DNA from: JACPPO01 sp965262505
GTDB lineage: Bacteria; Acidobacteriota; Vicinamibacteria; Vicinamibacterales; UBA2999
Direction of reading: 5' to 3'
Length of the DNA: 64,000 nucleotides
Assembly: GCA_965262505.1 (NCBI GenBank)
Contig: CBDHFM010000030.1
Location: 5,208,001 to 5,272,000, forward strand
Positions 52,625 through 62,550 of the stretch are shown one piece after another (positions within the stretch are counted from its first letter, which is position 1; each line of letters starts with the position of its first letter). The position numbers and the translations under genes were made by a program. The notes under the pieces were generated by a model. It searched no databases, had not been told where the DNA came from, and was given only the letters and a program-made list of their open reading frames with translations.

Positions 52625-55186
52625 ATGGAAATCCAAATTGAGAAGGCCGTGGCCTCCTACGACCGCGCGACCGACAAGGAATTCGTTGCGGCGGCTGAAC
52701 TCGAGCGTAAAGAAGTAGTCGAACGCTTCCCGCTCGATCAGTGGCCGACGATGCCGCTTGAGCGGTATGCCCTCGGGCAGAAGGAATCTGAGGACACCTT
52801 CTCCCGCTGGATGGAATTTCGCACGCAGCACCTTGGCAGTATGCGGGGCGGCTCAGCGCGCAAGCACATCATCTACAAACATAAGGACAAACCAGGCTGG
52901 TATTTCGACCCAGAGTACAAAAACGAGCAGGAGGCGTGGCTCACAATCCGTGAGGCATTCGTCCAGGCGTTCCAGGACGCAAGTGTCAACGATTGGAACG
53001 CCATCGACGATTTGACGCCGCTTGCGGGCGGCCCCGCGTTGTGCCTCAAGGCGCTTCACCTGTATTTCCCGAACGAGATCCTCCCTGTCTATTCGCAGCA
53101 ACACATTCGGCACTTTCTGCGACTTCTGGAGGCTCCTGAGACTGGCGACCGCACCCTCGGTGCCGTGCGCCTCAATCGAGCACTGCTCGCGAATGCGATT
53201 CGACGCCCCGAGTTCAAGAGTTGGTCGACGCAGGAAGTGATGCGGTTCTTGTACCGCTGGGCTGACCCGCGTGAGGAACGGCGTGTCATTAAGATCGCGC
53301 CTGGCGTAGGTGCCACGTATTGGGATGATTGCCTGCGCGATCGATACATCTGCGTCGGCTGGGACGAGGTGGGGGACCTCCGTGAGTTTCCGTCGAAAGA
53401 GGCGTTCCGCGTCCAGTTCGATAAGGAATTCGCCAGAAACTACAACAACCACAAGCCGACCCTCAGCAAGAAGGCCAACGAGGTCTGGACGCTGATGGAA
53501 CTTGAGCCCGGCGACATCGTTATTGCGAACAAGGGCACGTCCCAAATTCTTGCCATAGGTGAGGTCTCAGAGCCCGGGTACATGTGGAGATCGGAGCGCC
53601 CGGAATACCGTCATACGGTGCGGGTCGAATGGGACACTTCGCGCGCGAAAGAAATCTCGCCGCAGAAGAGGTGGGCTCTCGTCACCGTCGCTCCCGTGCC
53701 CGCGGCGCTCTATAGGACCATCGTGGGTGAGGTCTCCAATGAGACACCGGGCAAGACCGTGGTGACGCCGGTCGATGCACTACTGCGCGAGATCGAACAC
53801 GCGATCCAGTGCAAGGGCCAGGTGATTTTGTACGGTCCGCCTGGCACTGGAAAAACGTACCACGCGCGCCGATTCGCCGTCGCTTGGCTCCTTCAGCGCC
53901 AGGGTCTTGTAGGAGAGGTTCAAGCAGCGCTCGCCGACCCTGAGACATTCGGGGCTGCGGAGCGTCGGTTGTCCACGAGCCAAGTGTCACGGCGTGTCTG
54001 GTGGATCGTCGCCAACCCCAAAGAGTGGAACTGGGACCAGCTCTTCAAAGAGAAGCGGGTCAGTTACCGGTACGGCCGCCTCCGGCGCAACTACCCGCAT
54101 GTGAAGATTGGCGATCTCGTGATCGGGTACCAGTCCACCCCGGACAAACGGGTCGTGGCGCTCGCACGCGTCACTCAGGCGTTTGGCGAGCATGGAGGGA
54201 AGGACCCAACTATCGAGATCGAAGCGGTTGCCTCGATCAAGAACGGACTCACTTACGATGAGTTGGCCGCAGACCGTGTACTCAAGGGGTCTGAGCCCAT
54301 GCGGTTCCGCAACCAAGGAACACTCTTTAGGCTCACCGCCGACGAGGCAGATTACGCTCTGTCGCTTCTGGCCGAGCGCGACCCCAACCTCCAGATACAT
54401 GTCGACGACGACAGCGATGCGGTAGGCCTGCTCACCCGTTTGACGTTCCATTCGTCCTACAGCTACGAGGACTTCGTCGAAGGTTTTCGGCCGCATGATG
54501 CTGGCAACGCGGTGCTGTCGCTTCGCCTCGCTGACGGCGTGTTCAAGCGCGTCTGCCTGGCAGCTCTTGCGCATCCGACCAAGCCATTTCTTGTGCTCAT
54601 CGATGAGATCAATCGCGCCAACGTGGCGAAAGTGTTCGGCGAGCTGATCACGCTCCTTGAGATGGACAAGCGCGGCCTGCTGGTGACGCTGCCGCAGAGC
54701 AAGGACAGCTTCTGCATCCCACCGAATGTCTACCTGCTCGGCACCATGAATACCGCTGATAGAAGCGTCAAGCTTCTCGATACAGCATTGCGCCGCCGGT
54801 TCGCGTTCGTTGAGCTGATGCCGAATATCGACGTGCTCCGCGGTGCAAAGGTTGGCACGCTTGCGCTCGATGACTTTCTGGATGAGCTGAACCGCCGAAT
54901 TGCGAAGACCGAGGGCCGCGAGAAACAGATCGGGCACTCGTTCCTGCTTGAGGGAGACGAGCCGGTTAGCGATCCAGACGAATTCGCGCGACGGTTCAGG
55001 CAGGAGATCCTGCCCCTTCTGCAAGAGTACTGTTACGACGATTACGGCGCCCTGGCTTCGTACATCGGCACGAAGCTGGTCGACAAGGAGGCGCAGACGC
55101 TCGACCACGAACAGCTGACTGATACAGATGCGTTGTTGGCAGCGCTCGAGGATGAATTCGGTCGACGCGAAGGGGGCCTCGCATGA
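52625..55186 (+). CDS. mcrB: McrB-like AAA+ GTPase/ATPase with internal EVE domain
   Basis: 853 aa. Residues 1-215 form a helical N-terminal domain. Residues 225-320 look EVE/PUA-like (YICVGWDEVGDLREF, LEPGDIVIANKGTSQILAIGEV). The AAA+ module starts with Walker A GPPGTGKT (404-411). It is then interrupted by a second EVE domain at about 457-585 (WWIVANPKEWNWDQLF, VKIGDLVIGYQ, RNQGTLFRLTADEAD), and resumes with FHSSYSYEDFVEGFRP, Walker B FLVLIDEINRA (about 655-665), sensor GTMNTADRS and arginine finger RRRF. EVE domains read modified cytosine, so this should be a modification-dependent type IV restriction motor. It overlaps mcrC by 4 bases. Confidence 0.88.
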   Translation: MEIQIEKAVASYDRATDKEFVAAAELERKEVVERFPLDQWPTMPLERYALGQKESEDTFSRWMEFRTQHLGSMRGGSARKHIIYKHKDKPGWYFDPEYKNEQEAWLTIREAFVQAFQDASVNDWNAIDDLTPLAGGPALCLKALHLYFPNEILPVYSQQHIRHFLRLLEAPETGDRTLGAVRLNRALLANAIRRPEFKSWSTQEVMRFLYRWADPREERRVIKIAPGVGATYWDDCLRDRYICVGWDEVGDLREFPSKEAFRVQFDKEFARNYNNHKPTLSKKANEVWTLMELEPGDIVIANKGTSQILAIGEVSEPGYMWRSERPEYRHTVRVEWDTSRAKEISPQKRWALVTVAPVPAALYRTIVGEVSNETPGKTVVTPVDALLREIEHAIQCKGQVILYGPPGTGKTYHARRFAVAWLLQRQGLVGEVQAALADPETFGAAERRLSTSQVSRRVWWIVANPKEWNWDQLFKEKRVSYRYGRLRRNYPHVKIGDLVIGYQSTPDKRVVALARVTQAFGEHGGKDPTIEIEAVASIKNGLTYDELAADRVLKGSEPMRFRNQGTLFRLTADEADYALSLLAERDPNLQIHVDDDSDAVGLLTRLTFHSSYSYEDFVEGFRPHDAGNAVLSLRLADGVFKRVCLAALAHPTKPFLVLIDEINRANVAKVFGELITLLEMDKRGLLVTLPQSKDSFCIPPNVYLLGTMNTADRSVKLLDTALRRRFAFVELMPNIDVLRGAKVGTLALDDFLDELNRRIAKTEGREKQIGHSFLLEGDEPVSDPDEFARRFRQEILPLLQEYCYDDYGALASYIGTKLVDKEAQTLDHEQLTDTDALLAALEDEFGRREGGLA

Positions 55187-56526
55187 ACCGGACGGGCACT
55201 CTGCTGCCCACGTTCGAACTAGGAGAGTGGCAAAGCCGACTCATCGGCGGTGAGAGCCTGACCCCAGCCGATCAGCAGCTCAAGCAGAATCTCGAGGCCG
55301 GAGAAGAGGGCCGCATCCTCGTGGACGAGTTACGAAGCGGGGTGCGAATCACGGCGCGTTCGTGGGTCGGAGTCGTGCGCTTCGAGCGTTTCGAGGTGCG
55401 CGTCGTTCCCAAATTGACGGGCGACGACCTCGGACTGGTCGGGATGATCGAGTTCGCCACCGGGCTCGATGCCCTGCGCCGCACCTCGAGCGCACGGACT
55501 CTGCACGCGGAAGGCGCCGGTCTCGTTGATTTGCTGGCGCTCTTGCTCGCAGAAGCCACTGAGACGATCTTACGCGGCGGCATCCTCGCCGACTACGTCG
55601 AGCGTGAGGATGAGCTCCTCGTCCTGCGGGGCCGTCTCCTCGGCGATCAGCAAGTAATGCGGCGTTTTGGGCAAATCGACCGACTCGTCTGCCGGTTCGA
55701 TGAGCACGAGCAGGACATCGTCGAGAACCAGCTTCTCGCGGCAGCGTTGGCCCGCTGTTCGACGCGCATTACCCACGAATCTGTACGGCGACGCGTAAGG
55801 CGGCTGCTGGCGGTCTTTCAAGAGGCCTGCCGGGCCGACGAGCTCGATCTCTACGCCCTGCGGCACCGCGGGATCGCCTACCATCGGCTCAACGACCACT
55901 ATCGCGACGCTCATGCCCTGGCATGGCTTCTCCTCGACGGCCTCGGCACCCAGGACCTTCTCGCCTCAGGAAAGACGCGCTGCTTTGCCTTTCTGATCGA
56001 CATGAACCGGCTCTTCGAGAGGTTCGTCTTCCGGCTCGTCGATCAATTACTGGTAGGTACTGGATTTCACGTGCACTACCAGCGAGGCGACCGCTCCATC
56101 ATTGTGAACGCGTCGACCAACCAGCCGTACGCCCGAGTGGTTCCGGATCTTCTCATAGAGGCGACCGATCCCACTGTGGCCGCTCGTGTGGCCGTCGACG
56201 CAAAGTACAAGCTCTACGACGAGCGGAAGCTCAACAGCGGGGACGTGTACCAGGGCTTCCTCTACGCCTACGCGTTCGGTGGAGCCGGAGGTCAAGTGAT
56301 CCCGGCCGCCCTTCTCCTGTATCCGTCGTCCACGCGGTCGAGCCAAGCGGTGCGGCTCCGCGTGCGGAACGCGCAGACATCCGCCGATGCTGAGATCCTT
56401 GCCTTGGGCTTTTCGATTCCAGAGGCGCTGTCCGAGGTCACGCATGGCATCCGCGGCCCTGTAGCCCAGGCGATCATCGAAGCAATTCAACAAGGAATCG
56501 GTGGGAGCCGAACCGTCGCTGCGTAG
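55183..56526 (+). CDS. mcrC: McrC-like nuclease subunit
   Basis: 447 aa, ATGA overlap with mcrB. The N-terminal part contacts the McrB ring; the C-terminal nuclease has Asp322 in VVPDLLIEA and Asp339-Ala-Lys341 in VAVDAKYK, then YQGFLYAYAFG, the PD-(D/E)XK core of the McrC/DUF2357 group. The DIVENQLLAAALARC segment is also typical. It cuts DNA once McrB translocation has been stimulated. Confidence 0.9.
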   Translation: MNRTGTLLPTFELGEWQSRLIGGESLTPADQQLKQNLEAGEEGRILVDELRSGVRITARSWVGVVRFERFEVRVVPKLTGDDLGLVGMIEFATGLDALRRTSSARTLHAEGAGLVDLLALLLAEATETILRGGILADYVEREDELLVLRGRLLGDQQVMRRFGQIDRLVCRFDEHEQDIVENQLLAAALARCSTRITHESVRRRVRRLLAVFQEACRADELDLYALRHRGIAYHRLNDHYRDAHALAWLLLDGLGTQDLLASGKTRCFAFLIDMNRLFERFVFRLVDQLLVGTGFHVHYQRGDRSIIVNASTNQPYARVVPDLLIEATDPTVAARVAVDAKYKLYDERKLNSGDVYQGFLYAYAFGGAGGQVIPAALLLYPSSTRSSQAVRLRVRNAQTSADAEILALGFSIPEALSEVTHGIRGPVAQAIIEAIQQGIGGSRTVAA

Positions 56527-56751
56527 CAGGGTTGGTCTCTCCGGTGCCGCAATCAAGTTTTGTATTAGCCCGGCCCCGCCTCGCAGCAAGAACGGCTGGC
56601 GCCCATTTTGTAAACCGCGATCTCAGGCGGCTCCGATCTAAGCGTCGCGTTCTCACTCAGACGATCGAATCGTGTCCAATATGTCCGATTCGAGAGGCGC
56701 TGGAGCCTGGTGGAAGCTATGCGACTGAACAAGCGGAGAGAGCCGCTGCAC

Positions 56752-57678
56752 ATGGCTAATGTTGATCGTGACACGCCCCTGCGTCTGGCAGCATTCGAGC
56801 ATGTGCGGAATCTCGGCGAGACTCACGATCACCTGACCGCCACCGAGTTGAAACCAGGTTTCGTCTTCGAGGGTGAACGCGTTCCGCTCATGAATCCGCA
56901 GCGGGGGATTTTCAAGCCACGGCAAATGCGGTTCCTGCTTTCGATCAGGACGGTCTTTCCGAGGCCGGGTGCCAGGGTGTGGTACGACGACCAGCGCAAG
57001 GTGCATCGGCAGATATTCGAGGCCGACGAAACGATCGATTACGCTTTTATGGGCCAGGACCCGGACGCCGCTGACAATCGCTGGCTTCGCGAGGCGTTCG
57101 AGCACCGGATACCCATCATCTATTTCCTCGGTATCGCACCTGGCCGCTACCAGGCCGTGTTTCCAGCTTTCATTTCCGGGTGGGACGCCACGGCGTTGAA
57201 GGCGCGTGTCGCGTTCGGTGTACCCAATCCGGCGACACTCACGCCGCCCGAGAACGCGTTGGAACGGAAGTACGTCTTGCGCGCGGTCAAACAACGACTG
57301 CACCAGGCGTCGTTCCGCGAAGCCGTCATCATGGCCTATAACGGCCGATGTGCGTTGTCGGGATTGCCCGAACCACTCCTTTTGGACGCAGCCCACATCG
57401 TCGCGGACGCGAACGAGCGATTCGGCCAGCCGGTGGTGCCAAACGGCCTTCCGTTGTCGAAGATCCATCACGCGGCCTTCGATGCGCATCTGATCGGCAT
57501 CGACCCGGACTATCGGCTGCACGTATCCGAACGGCTGCTCGGGCAACACGACGGCCCCATGCTCAAGGTCCTGACGCGGTTGAACGGTGGCACGATCCAT
57601 CTGCCGAACCGTGCCAAGGACCGCCCCGATCGAGACCGACTCGCGGCGCGTTTCGAGCGCTTCAAGGGGGCAGCGTGA
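56752..57678 (+). CDS. HNH endonuclease downstream of McrBC
   Basis: 308 aa from ATG 56752, with GGAGAG upstream (the frame is open from 56710). The C-terminal part holds an HNH_2-type nuclease: CALSGLPEPLLLDAAHIVAD, then NGLPLSKIHHAAFDAHLIG, giving the His-Asn-His core. The first 170 residues (LTATELKPGFVFEGERVPL, GFKPRQM-like FKPRQMRFLLSIRTV, RVWYDD) look like a DNA-reading module of the kind found in HNH type IV enzymes. It lies 225 bp after mcrC on the same strand and is probably part of the same modified-DNA defence cluster. Confidence 0.78.
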   Translation: MANVDRDTPLRLAAFEHVRNLGETHDHLTATELKPGFVFEGERVPLMNPQRGIFKPRQMRFLLSIRTVFPRPGARVWYDDQRKVHRQIFEADETIDYAFMGQDPDAADNRWLREAFEHRIPIIYFLGIAPGRYQAVFPAFISGWDATALKARVAFGVPNPATLTPPENALERKYVLRAVKQRLHQASFREAVIMAYNGRCALSGLPEPLLLDAAHIVADANERFGQPVVPNGLPLSKIHHAAFDAHLIGIDPDYRLHVSERLLGQHDGPMLKVLTRLNGGTIHLPNRAKDRPDRDRLAARFERFKGAA

Positions 57679-57704
57679 CCAGCGAATAGAGCCCTCGGCG
57701 GAGT

Positions 57705-57817
57705 ATTGTCAAGTTGAGGCGATCGGCCGCTTTTGATGCCCAGCATGGCGGGTTCACGACGGGCTTGAGCCCAGTATCTTGGGGGTCGATCAACGAGCTT
57801 TTCGTCAACTTGACAAT
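57705..57817. mobile_element. 113-bp element with 13-bp perfect inverted ends
   Basis: ATTGTCAAGTTGA at 57705-57717 and its exact reverse complement at 57805-57817. The ends resemble the IS6-type element ends at 11211 (TTGTCAAGTT). No coding capacity; probably a MITE. Confidence 0.6.
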
Positions 57818-57854
57818 GCCCTTGACGGTGCTCACGCTGCACTTGTTGGCGCGG

Positions 57855-58103
57855 CTCCAGCGATCGCTCACGACGACCAACGCCGCCGAGAGTCTGCTGA
57901 GCCGTACCCGTCACGTCAAGCGGAATGTGAAGCGGTGGCGTGGCGGACAGATGATGCGGCGGTGGGTGGCGGCCGGTGTCCTCGAAGCCGTCAAGGGTTT
58001 CCGGCGCGTGAAGGGATGCGCTGACATGCCCCGTCTGGTGACGGTCCTTCGGGCGCGCGATCAACGTCTCGGCATCGGAGGCTCAGTAGCGAACGTCGCG
58101 TAG
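57855..58103 (+). pseudogene. IS256-type transposase, C-terminal fragment
   Basis: It reads RSLTTTNAAESLLSRTRHVKRNVKRW, RGGQMMRRWVAAGVLEAVKGFRRVKG, MPRLVTVLRA: the catalytic-Glu helix and C-terminal part of an IS256/mutator transposase, from a lineage other than the intact copy at 38 kb. The rest is missing. A 23-bp sequence just beyond it (58130-58152) recurs at 49338-49360. Confidence 0.72.
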
Positions 58104-58259
58104 AATCTCACCCGAGCCGCCGCCGAGTTTCAACAGCGCACGGGACATCCCCCAAGAAAGCAACAGAAAGACGTCTGTCTGTAGTGAGCGCCATAGTGAA
58201 TTGGGGTCGTATAGTCGGTGCCGAATAAGATTGGGTGCCTCAGGCTGGGGTTCTCAAAC

Positions 58260-58913
58260 CTAATCGTCGGCAAAACAAGCTTGGCACCCCATGTCTGGTG
58301 TCAGCGCGAAACGCCCACAATTCTCGCAGTGCTCAAGGTGCTCTGGGCCGTAATCCTTTAGCATCAGCTGCTCGGCCATCGTGAACCATGCATCTTGTCG
58401 TTCAAGCCCGAGTGCATCGACGACATCCTGTTCAATCGGCGGATGTTGGTCGAATAAATCGTTTGTCCTGGTGCCAGTTCTCCGTCTCATTAGATAGAGA
58501 AGCACGAGCAGCGCCAGCGCCGTCTGCTGCATATCGAGCATGACTGGTGCCTGTCGATGCATTAACTCATTCCGCTGCTTCTCAAGGCCCGGAAAGACCC
58601 TTTTAATGGCGTATCGTTCAACGCATGATAGCTTCGGTGACCCGTTGTTTTGAAGCCGGTTGATCGCCTTCGTCAAACCAGGATATTTCCTCTGGTTCGG
58701 ATGTCCTTGGTCCAGGGCAAGAAGCAGAAGATTGCAAAACGCCTCGGAGGCATGCGCTACGCTTAAAATTGCCCACTTTTGATTATGGAAACCGTAGTCG
58801 TCGTTGTGGCTCGCGCTGAAATGCGCCAGCGCGTGCGCGATCGAATCGAGACAGTTCCGCCTCAGCCCATCTTCGCGTTCTTGAGCTGTACCGGTGGCTT
58901 GCAGCGTTCCCAT
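58260..58913 (-). CDS. HEPN-like protein with C-terminal zinc ribbon
   Basis: 217 aa from ATG 58913 (GTG 58934 also possible). The helical body has HNQKWAILSVAHASEAFCNLLLLAL and then KQRNELMHRQ at about 114-120, an R-N-x3-H motif as in HEPN RNase domains. The end CENCGRFALTPDMGCQACF forms a four-cysteine zinc ribbon. HEPN proteins often act as toxins or RNases in defence. No antitoxin or partner lies next to it, so a nuclease role is a guess. Confidence 0.5.
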   Translation of the reverse strand: MGTLQATGTAQEREDGLRRNCLDSIAHALAHFSASHNDDYGFHNQKWAILSVAHASEAFCNLLLLALDQGHPNQRKYPGLTKAINRLQNNGSPKLSCVERYAIKRVFPGLEKQRNELMHRQAPVMLDMQQTALALLVLLYLMRRRTGTRTNDLFDQHPPIEQDVVDALGLERQDAWFTMAEQLMLKDYGPEHLEHCENCGRFALTPDMGCQACFADD

Positions 58914-59141
58914 TTCGAAAGTGTATCCGACCACTTGACGGCGCTATGGCCCGGATGTCAACCGCTTTATTCTGCAGTTTCTGCAGCACGTGCGCAGTCT
59001 GTCATCCGCTGAGCGACGCTTGTGACCCTTGTGGGTATACTCAGGGCCGACTAGCCAGGGCAGCGTCCCCAATTGCGTGTCGAGCCGTTCAGGGTACAAC
59101 CTGAAGCCTTGAGCGAAGCGCTCAAATCGGATCAGACTGAA

Positions 59142-60034
59142 TCAGGCTTCGATAGTGCCCGCCTCCCAGGCGAGCTTCAGCTGTTCGATCGGTTCAATGG
59201 GATCAACGGCGCGGACATACGCTCGACGCATCAGCTTCGGCGCTTCCGGGTGATCGGTGGCGTGAATCATGTGGTACATGATCCGGCGACCTCCTTGCTC
59301 TTCGTAGATAGGCCAAGGAACGACAGACTCGTAGCCCAGCTCCTTCTTGATCCGGTCGACGAAGACCTCTGTCCGCTGCGTGTTGGTCAGATCGCGCAAC
59401 ATGTGCCAATCGGGTCGACCCCACCAGTCACGAATCAGCGCCTCATCCTTGGTGGCAGCGAGAGCCCGACCGATCCAACCAATCGGCAGAAAGTAGAAAA
59501 GCTCAATCTTGTGACTGCCAGCGGGCTTGTAGGCCGCGAGCCGTTCGAGCGATTTCCAATGACACTCGAACGTATGCTGATCGAGCAAGCAGAATGCCGC
59601 CTCTTTCGGTTTGATCGAACCAGCTGAGAGAATGTTATCGAGCTCTGTATTGAAGTCCCCGTGATAGATGTCGACCGAGCGCCTCGTGCGCGCGGGCGCA
59701 GCATCTTCGACTGCCTTCAGTGCTTCGAGGGCGGCAATCTTCTTCCCGTCGATCTCCACGAAGTGAAAATGCCGCAACCAGCGCGGTTTACACTCGATCA
59801 CTAACTTGGCGGCCCACATCTCCGAATGATTATTCTGGGGGCCAGAAAATCCATCGATATATGTTCCGTGCTTCGTGATCAACACGAAGTAGTAGAGGTA
59901 TCTGGCGATCAGCGTGGCCTTGTGTTTGGTCCACAAAGGGTATGTGAGCGGTTTGAATATGTGGCCGCCCGTCTTGGCGCAAGCCGGCGGAAGATCGGAC
60001 GGATCGAAAAGCAGCGGTTGATCTTTCTGCTCCA

Positions 60035-60035
<1 letters not shown>
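59142..60035 (-). CDS. tcmP: Three-Cys-motif partner protein TcmP
   Basis: 297 aa from ATG 60035, which overlaps the DUF5131 stop by one base (TGATG); this decides the start. The body matches TcmP: YPLWTKHKATLIARYLYYFV, GTYIDGFSGPQ, HFHFVEIDGKKIAALEAL, IYHGDFN, AFCLLDQHTFECHW. The first half resembles an AdoMet-methyltransferase-like fold with the glycine-rich turn at DGFSG. TcmP proteins nearly always sit beside a three-Cys-motif DUF5131 protein, as here. Function unknown; the pair is common in mobile elements. Confidence 0.85.
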
Positions 60036-60859
<824 letters not shown>

Positions 60860-61002
60860 TTGTCAAGGATTGTAAGCCAGGTCCAGGATATCCGTGATTT
60901 GCGCCCAAGTAAGGGCGAGGGTCTCGTGCGTGCTCGGACGTCAAGACTCCAAGCATGTCACCAGCACCGACCGGAGGAGCAGTATTCGCGCACCACCGCT
61001 GC

Positions 61003-61389
61003 TTACCAGAGGCGCCGCACGCCATACACGTCAAAGAGTGTTTCATTCGAGACGAGCACAAGGTCGCGCGTCCGGGCCTGTGCGATCAGCATTCTGTCGA
61101 AGGGATCGCGTGCAGACGCGGGAGTCTTCGGGCCCGCCCGCCGTCGCCGACCGTAATCGCTAACTCTTCGAAATCTTGGCCAGCGACGCTGCTGGCCATG
61201 TCGAGTACAAGATCCCCGACTCCCGGGAGTCTCCCGAGACGATTGTTTAGTGGCCATCTCCCAAGCCGACGCCGCGCTGACCAATATTGCGTTCGCTTCG
61301 TCTGTGATCGCGTCCCGGGCGGCGTCCGACAACCGTTCCCTTCCGGTGAGCCACTACAGGAAGGCGTGCGTGTCGAGCAGGAGCCGCAT
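61003..61389 (-). pseudogene. vapC: VapC-type PIN toxin with stop and frameshifts
   Basis: From ATG 61389 it reads MRLLLDTHAFL, a TAG where Trp is usual, WLTGRERLSDAARDAITDEANAILVSAASAWEMATK, then a frameshift into LPGVGDLVLDMASSVAGQDF in another frame and a return to ASARDPFDRMLIAQARTRDLVLVSNE...DVYGVRRLW. The PIN acidic residues (LLLDTH, SARDPFDRML, LVSNE) are still recognisable. One nonsense mutation and two frameshifts leave it dead. Confidence 0.8.
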
Positions 61390-61395
61390 AGGAGC

Positions 61396-61540
61396 TCACG
61401 CCTCCCAAGCGGACAACTCGGTCTCCGGGAGCGGGTCGAAGAAACTGTTGTCGATCACGATCCGCCCCTTCCAGGTACCGAATTGCCGTTTGCCCGGGCG
61501 CTTGCAACTGATGAGCCGCGCAACCGCCTGCGCTGTTGGG
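61396..61540 (-). pseudogene. Type II antitoxin remnant (Phd/YefM-like end)
   Basis: Upstream of the broken vapC and ending 6 bp before it: AVARLISCKRPGKRQFGTWKGRIVID...FFDPLPETELSAWEA. The ending with G-x-I, a short FD-PLPE segment and the stop just ahead of a PIN gene fits the C-terminal half of a Phd/YefM-type antitoxin. I see no proper N-terminus. Confidence 0.55.
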
Positions 61541-61704
61541 ACTGCCGCCACCGAACCGCGCAGATCGACCCCATCGCCCGCCTGCGGGCGCAGGCGTTTG
61601 TCGCCGGGATGATTTAACGGGGCTTCGCGGCAGGCCCACTCATCTGGTCGTCACGCTCCCAGACCACGGCTGGAATGAGGCGATCCGTCGAGCCCGGAGA
61701 TCGC

Positions 61705-61737
61705 AAAAAAAGTTGGGCGGAAAGTTTGCGCCCAACT
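61705..61737 (-). terminator. Rho-independent terminator, minus strand
   Basis: A perfect 9-bp stem AGTTGGGCG/CGCCCAACT (61711-61719 with 61729-61737) with a 9-nt loop. On the minus strand it is followed by seven T residues. It would stop transcription entering the toxin-antitoxin remnant from the right. Confidence 0.8.
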
Positions 61738-61937
61738 CACTCTCTCTATCTCTCTGATTTCAGAGGCGTTACGTCTGCCCTCGATCGGCCGCCTCCAGAA
61801 AGTCGCCGCGCGCCCTGCTCGCCGAGGCCCGTATTCATTGATCGTTTTGGGCACCGGGGGTCGCCGGCCCCCTCTGTTCGCGCACAACGCGCACAGCTAC
61901 GGTGGTGGAAGTTCGGTTACACGGCGAGAGGGTGACG

Positions 61938-62156
61938 ATGCCGCACACGATGCTGAGACTTCCGACCGTCAAGGCCCGCACGGGTCTGTCGCGCAGCACG
62001 ATTTATCACCGCGTCTCGTGCGGCACCTTTCCCGCCCCCGTGCCCCTCGGGGGCCGTGCCGTGGGCTGGATCGAGGCTGAAGTGCACGCGTGGCTCACCG
62101 CGCGGATCGCGCAACGCCGGCCGATCGCGGCCACGGAGCGGGGGCTCCAACCATGA
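61938..62156 (+). CDS. AlpA-family DNA-binding regulator
   Basis: 72 aa from ATG 61938, with GAGGGTGA upstream (the frame is open from 61902). Short winged helix: LRLPTVKARTGLSRSTIYHRVSCGTFPAPVPLGGRAVGWIEAEVHAWL, the AlpA/excisionase pattern. Such proteins control integrase or transfer genes in mobile elements. It is the first gene of a plus-strand cluster ending in ArdC. Confidence 0.85.
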   Translation: MPHTMLRLPTVKARTGLSRSTIYHRVSCGTFPAPVPLGGRAVGWIEAEVHAWLTARIAQRRPIAATERGLQP

Positions 62157-62334
62157 CCCGTCTCAGGATGGCGGACGGCGGCGTTCGTGCCGTGGGTCAC
62201 GGTCGGGGGCGCGGGCGGACCGCTGCTGGGGCGGCGGCTGGCGCGCCGCGGCAGAAGCGGCGCACGGCGGATACGGACGACGGGTACTCGGCACGGGGAC
62301 GCACACCCCGTCCCACAGAGAAAGGGTGGTCGAC

Positions 62335-62550
62335 ATGATCCGGCACATCACCGTAGATGGCGAGGAGGCCCTTGCCGTGGACACGGCCGAGGAACTGGGC
62401 CGGGCGCTCATGATCGGCCTGTATGTCCTCGCGTCCGATGAGGTGCGCGCGGAGTACGGGCTCACGGACACGGACAACTCCGACACACAGGACATCGTGG
62501 ACGAGTCGGACTGGCGCGATGCCGCGTGGCGCGCGGAAGGTGGTCGCTGA
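62335..62550 (+). CDS. Small acidic protein preceding ArdC
   Basis: 71 aa, ATG 62335, rich in Asp and Glu (IRHITVDGEEALAVDTAEEL, LTDTDNSDTQDIVDESDW). Its TGA overlaps the ArdC start (TGATG), so the two are translated together. Unknown function; small acidic proteins near the origin of transfer are often DNA mimics or regulators. No motif proves either. The 180 bp before it hold no clear gene. Confidence 0.5.
   Translation: MIRHITVDGEEALAVDTAEELGRALMIGLYVLASDEVRAEYGLTDTDNSDTQDIVDESDWRDAAWRAEGGR

Noticed and set aside
53987..55108. Minus-strand frame of 373 aa inside mcrB
   Set aside because: Shadow of the McrB gene; no start signal or family features.
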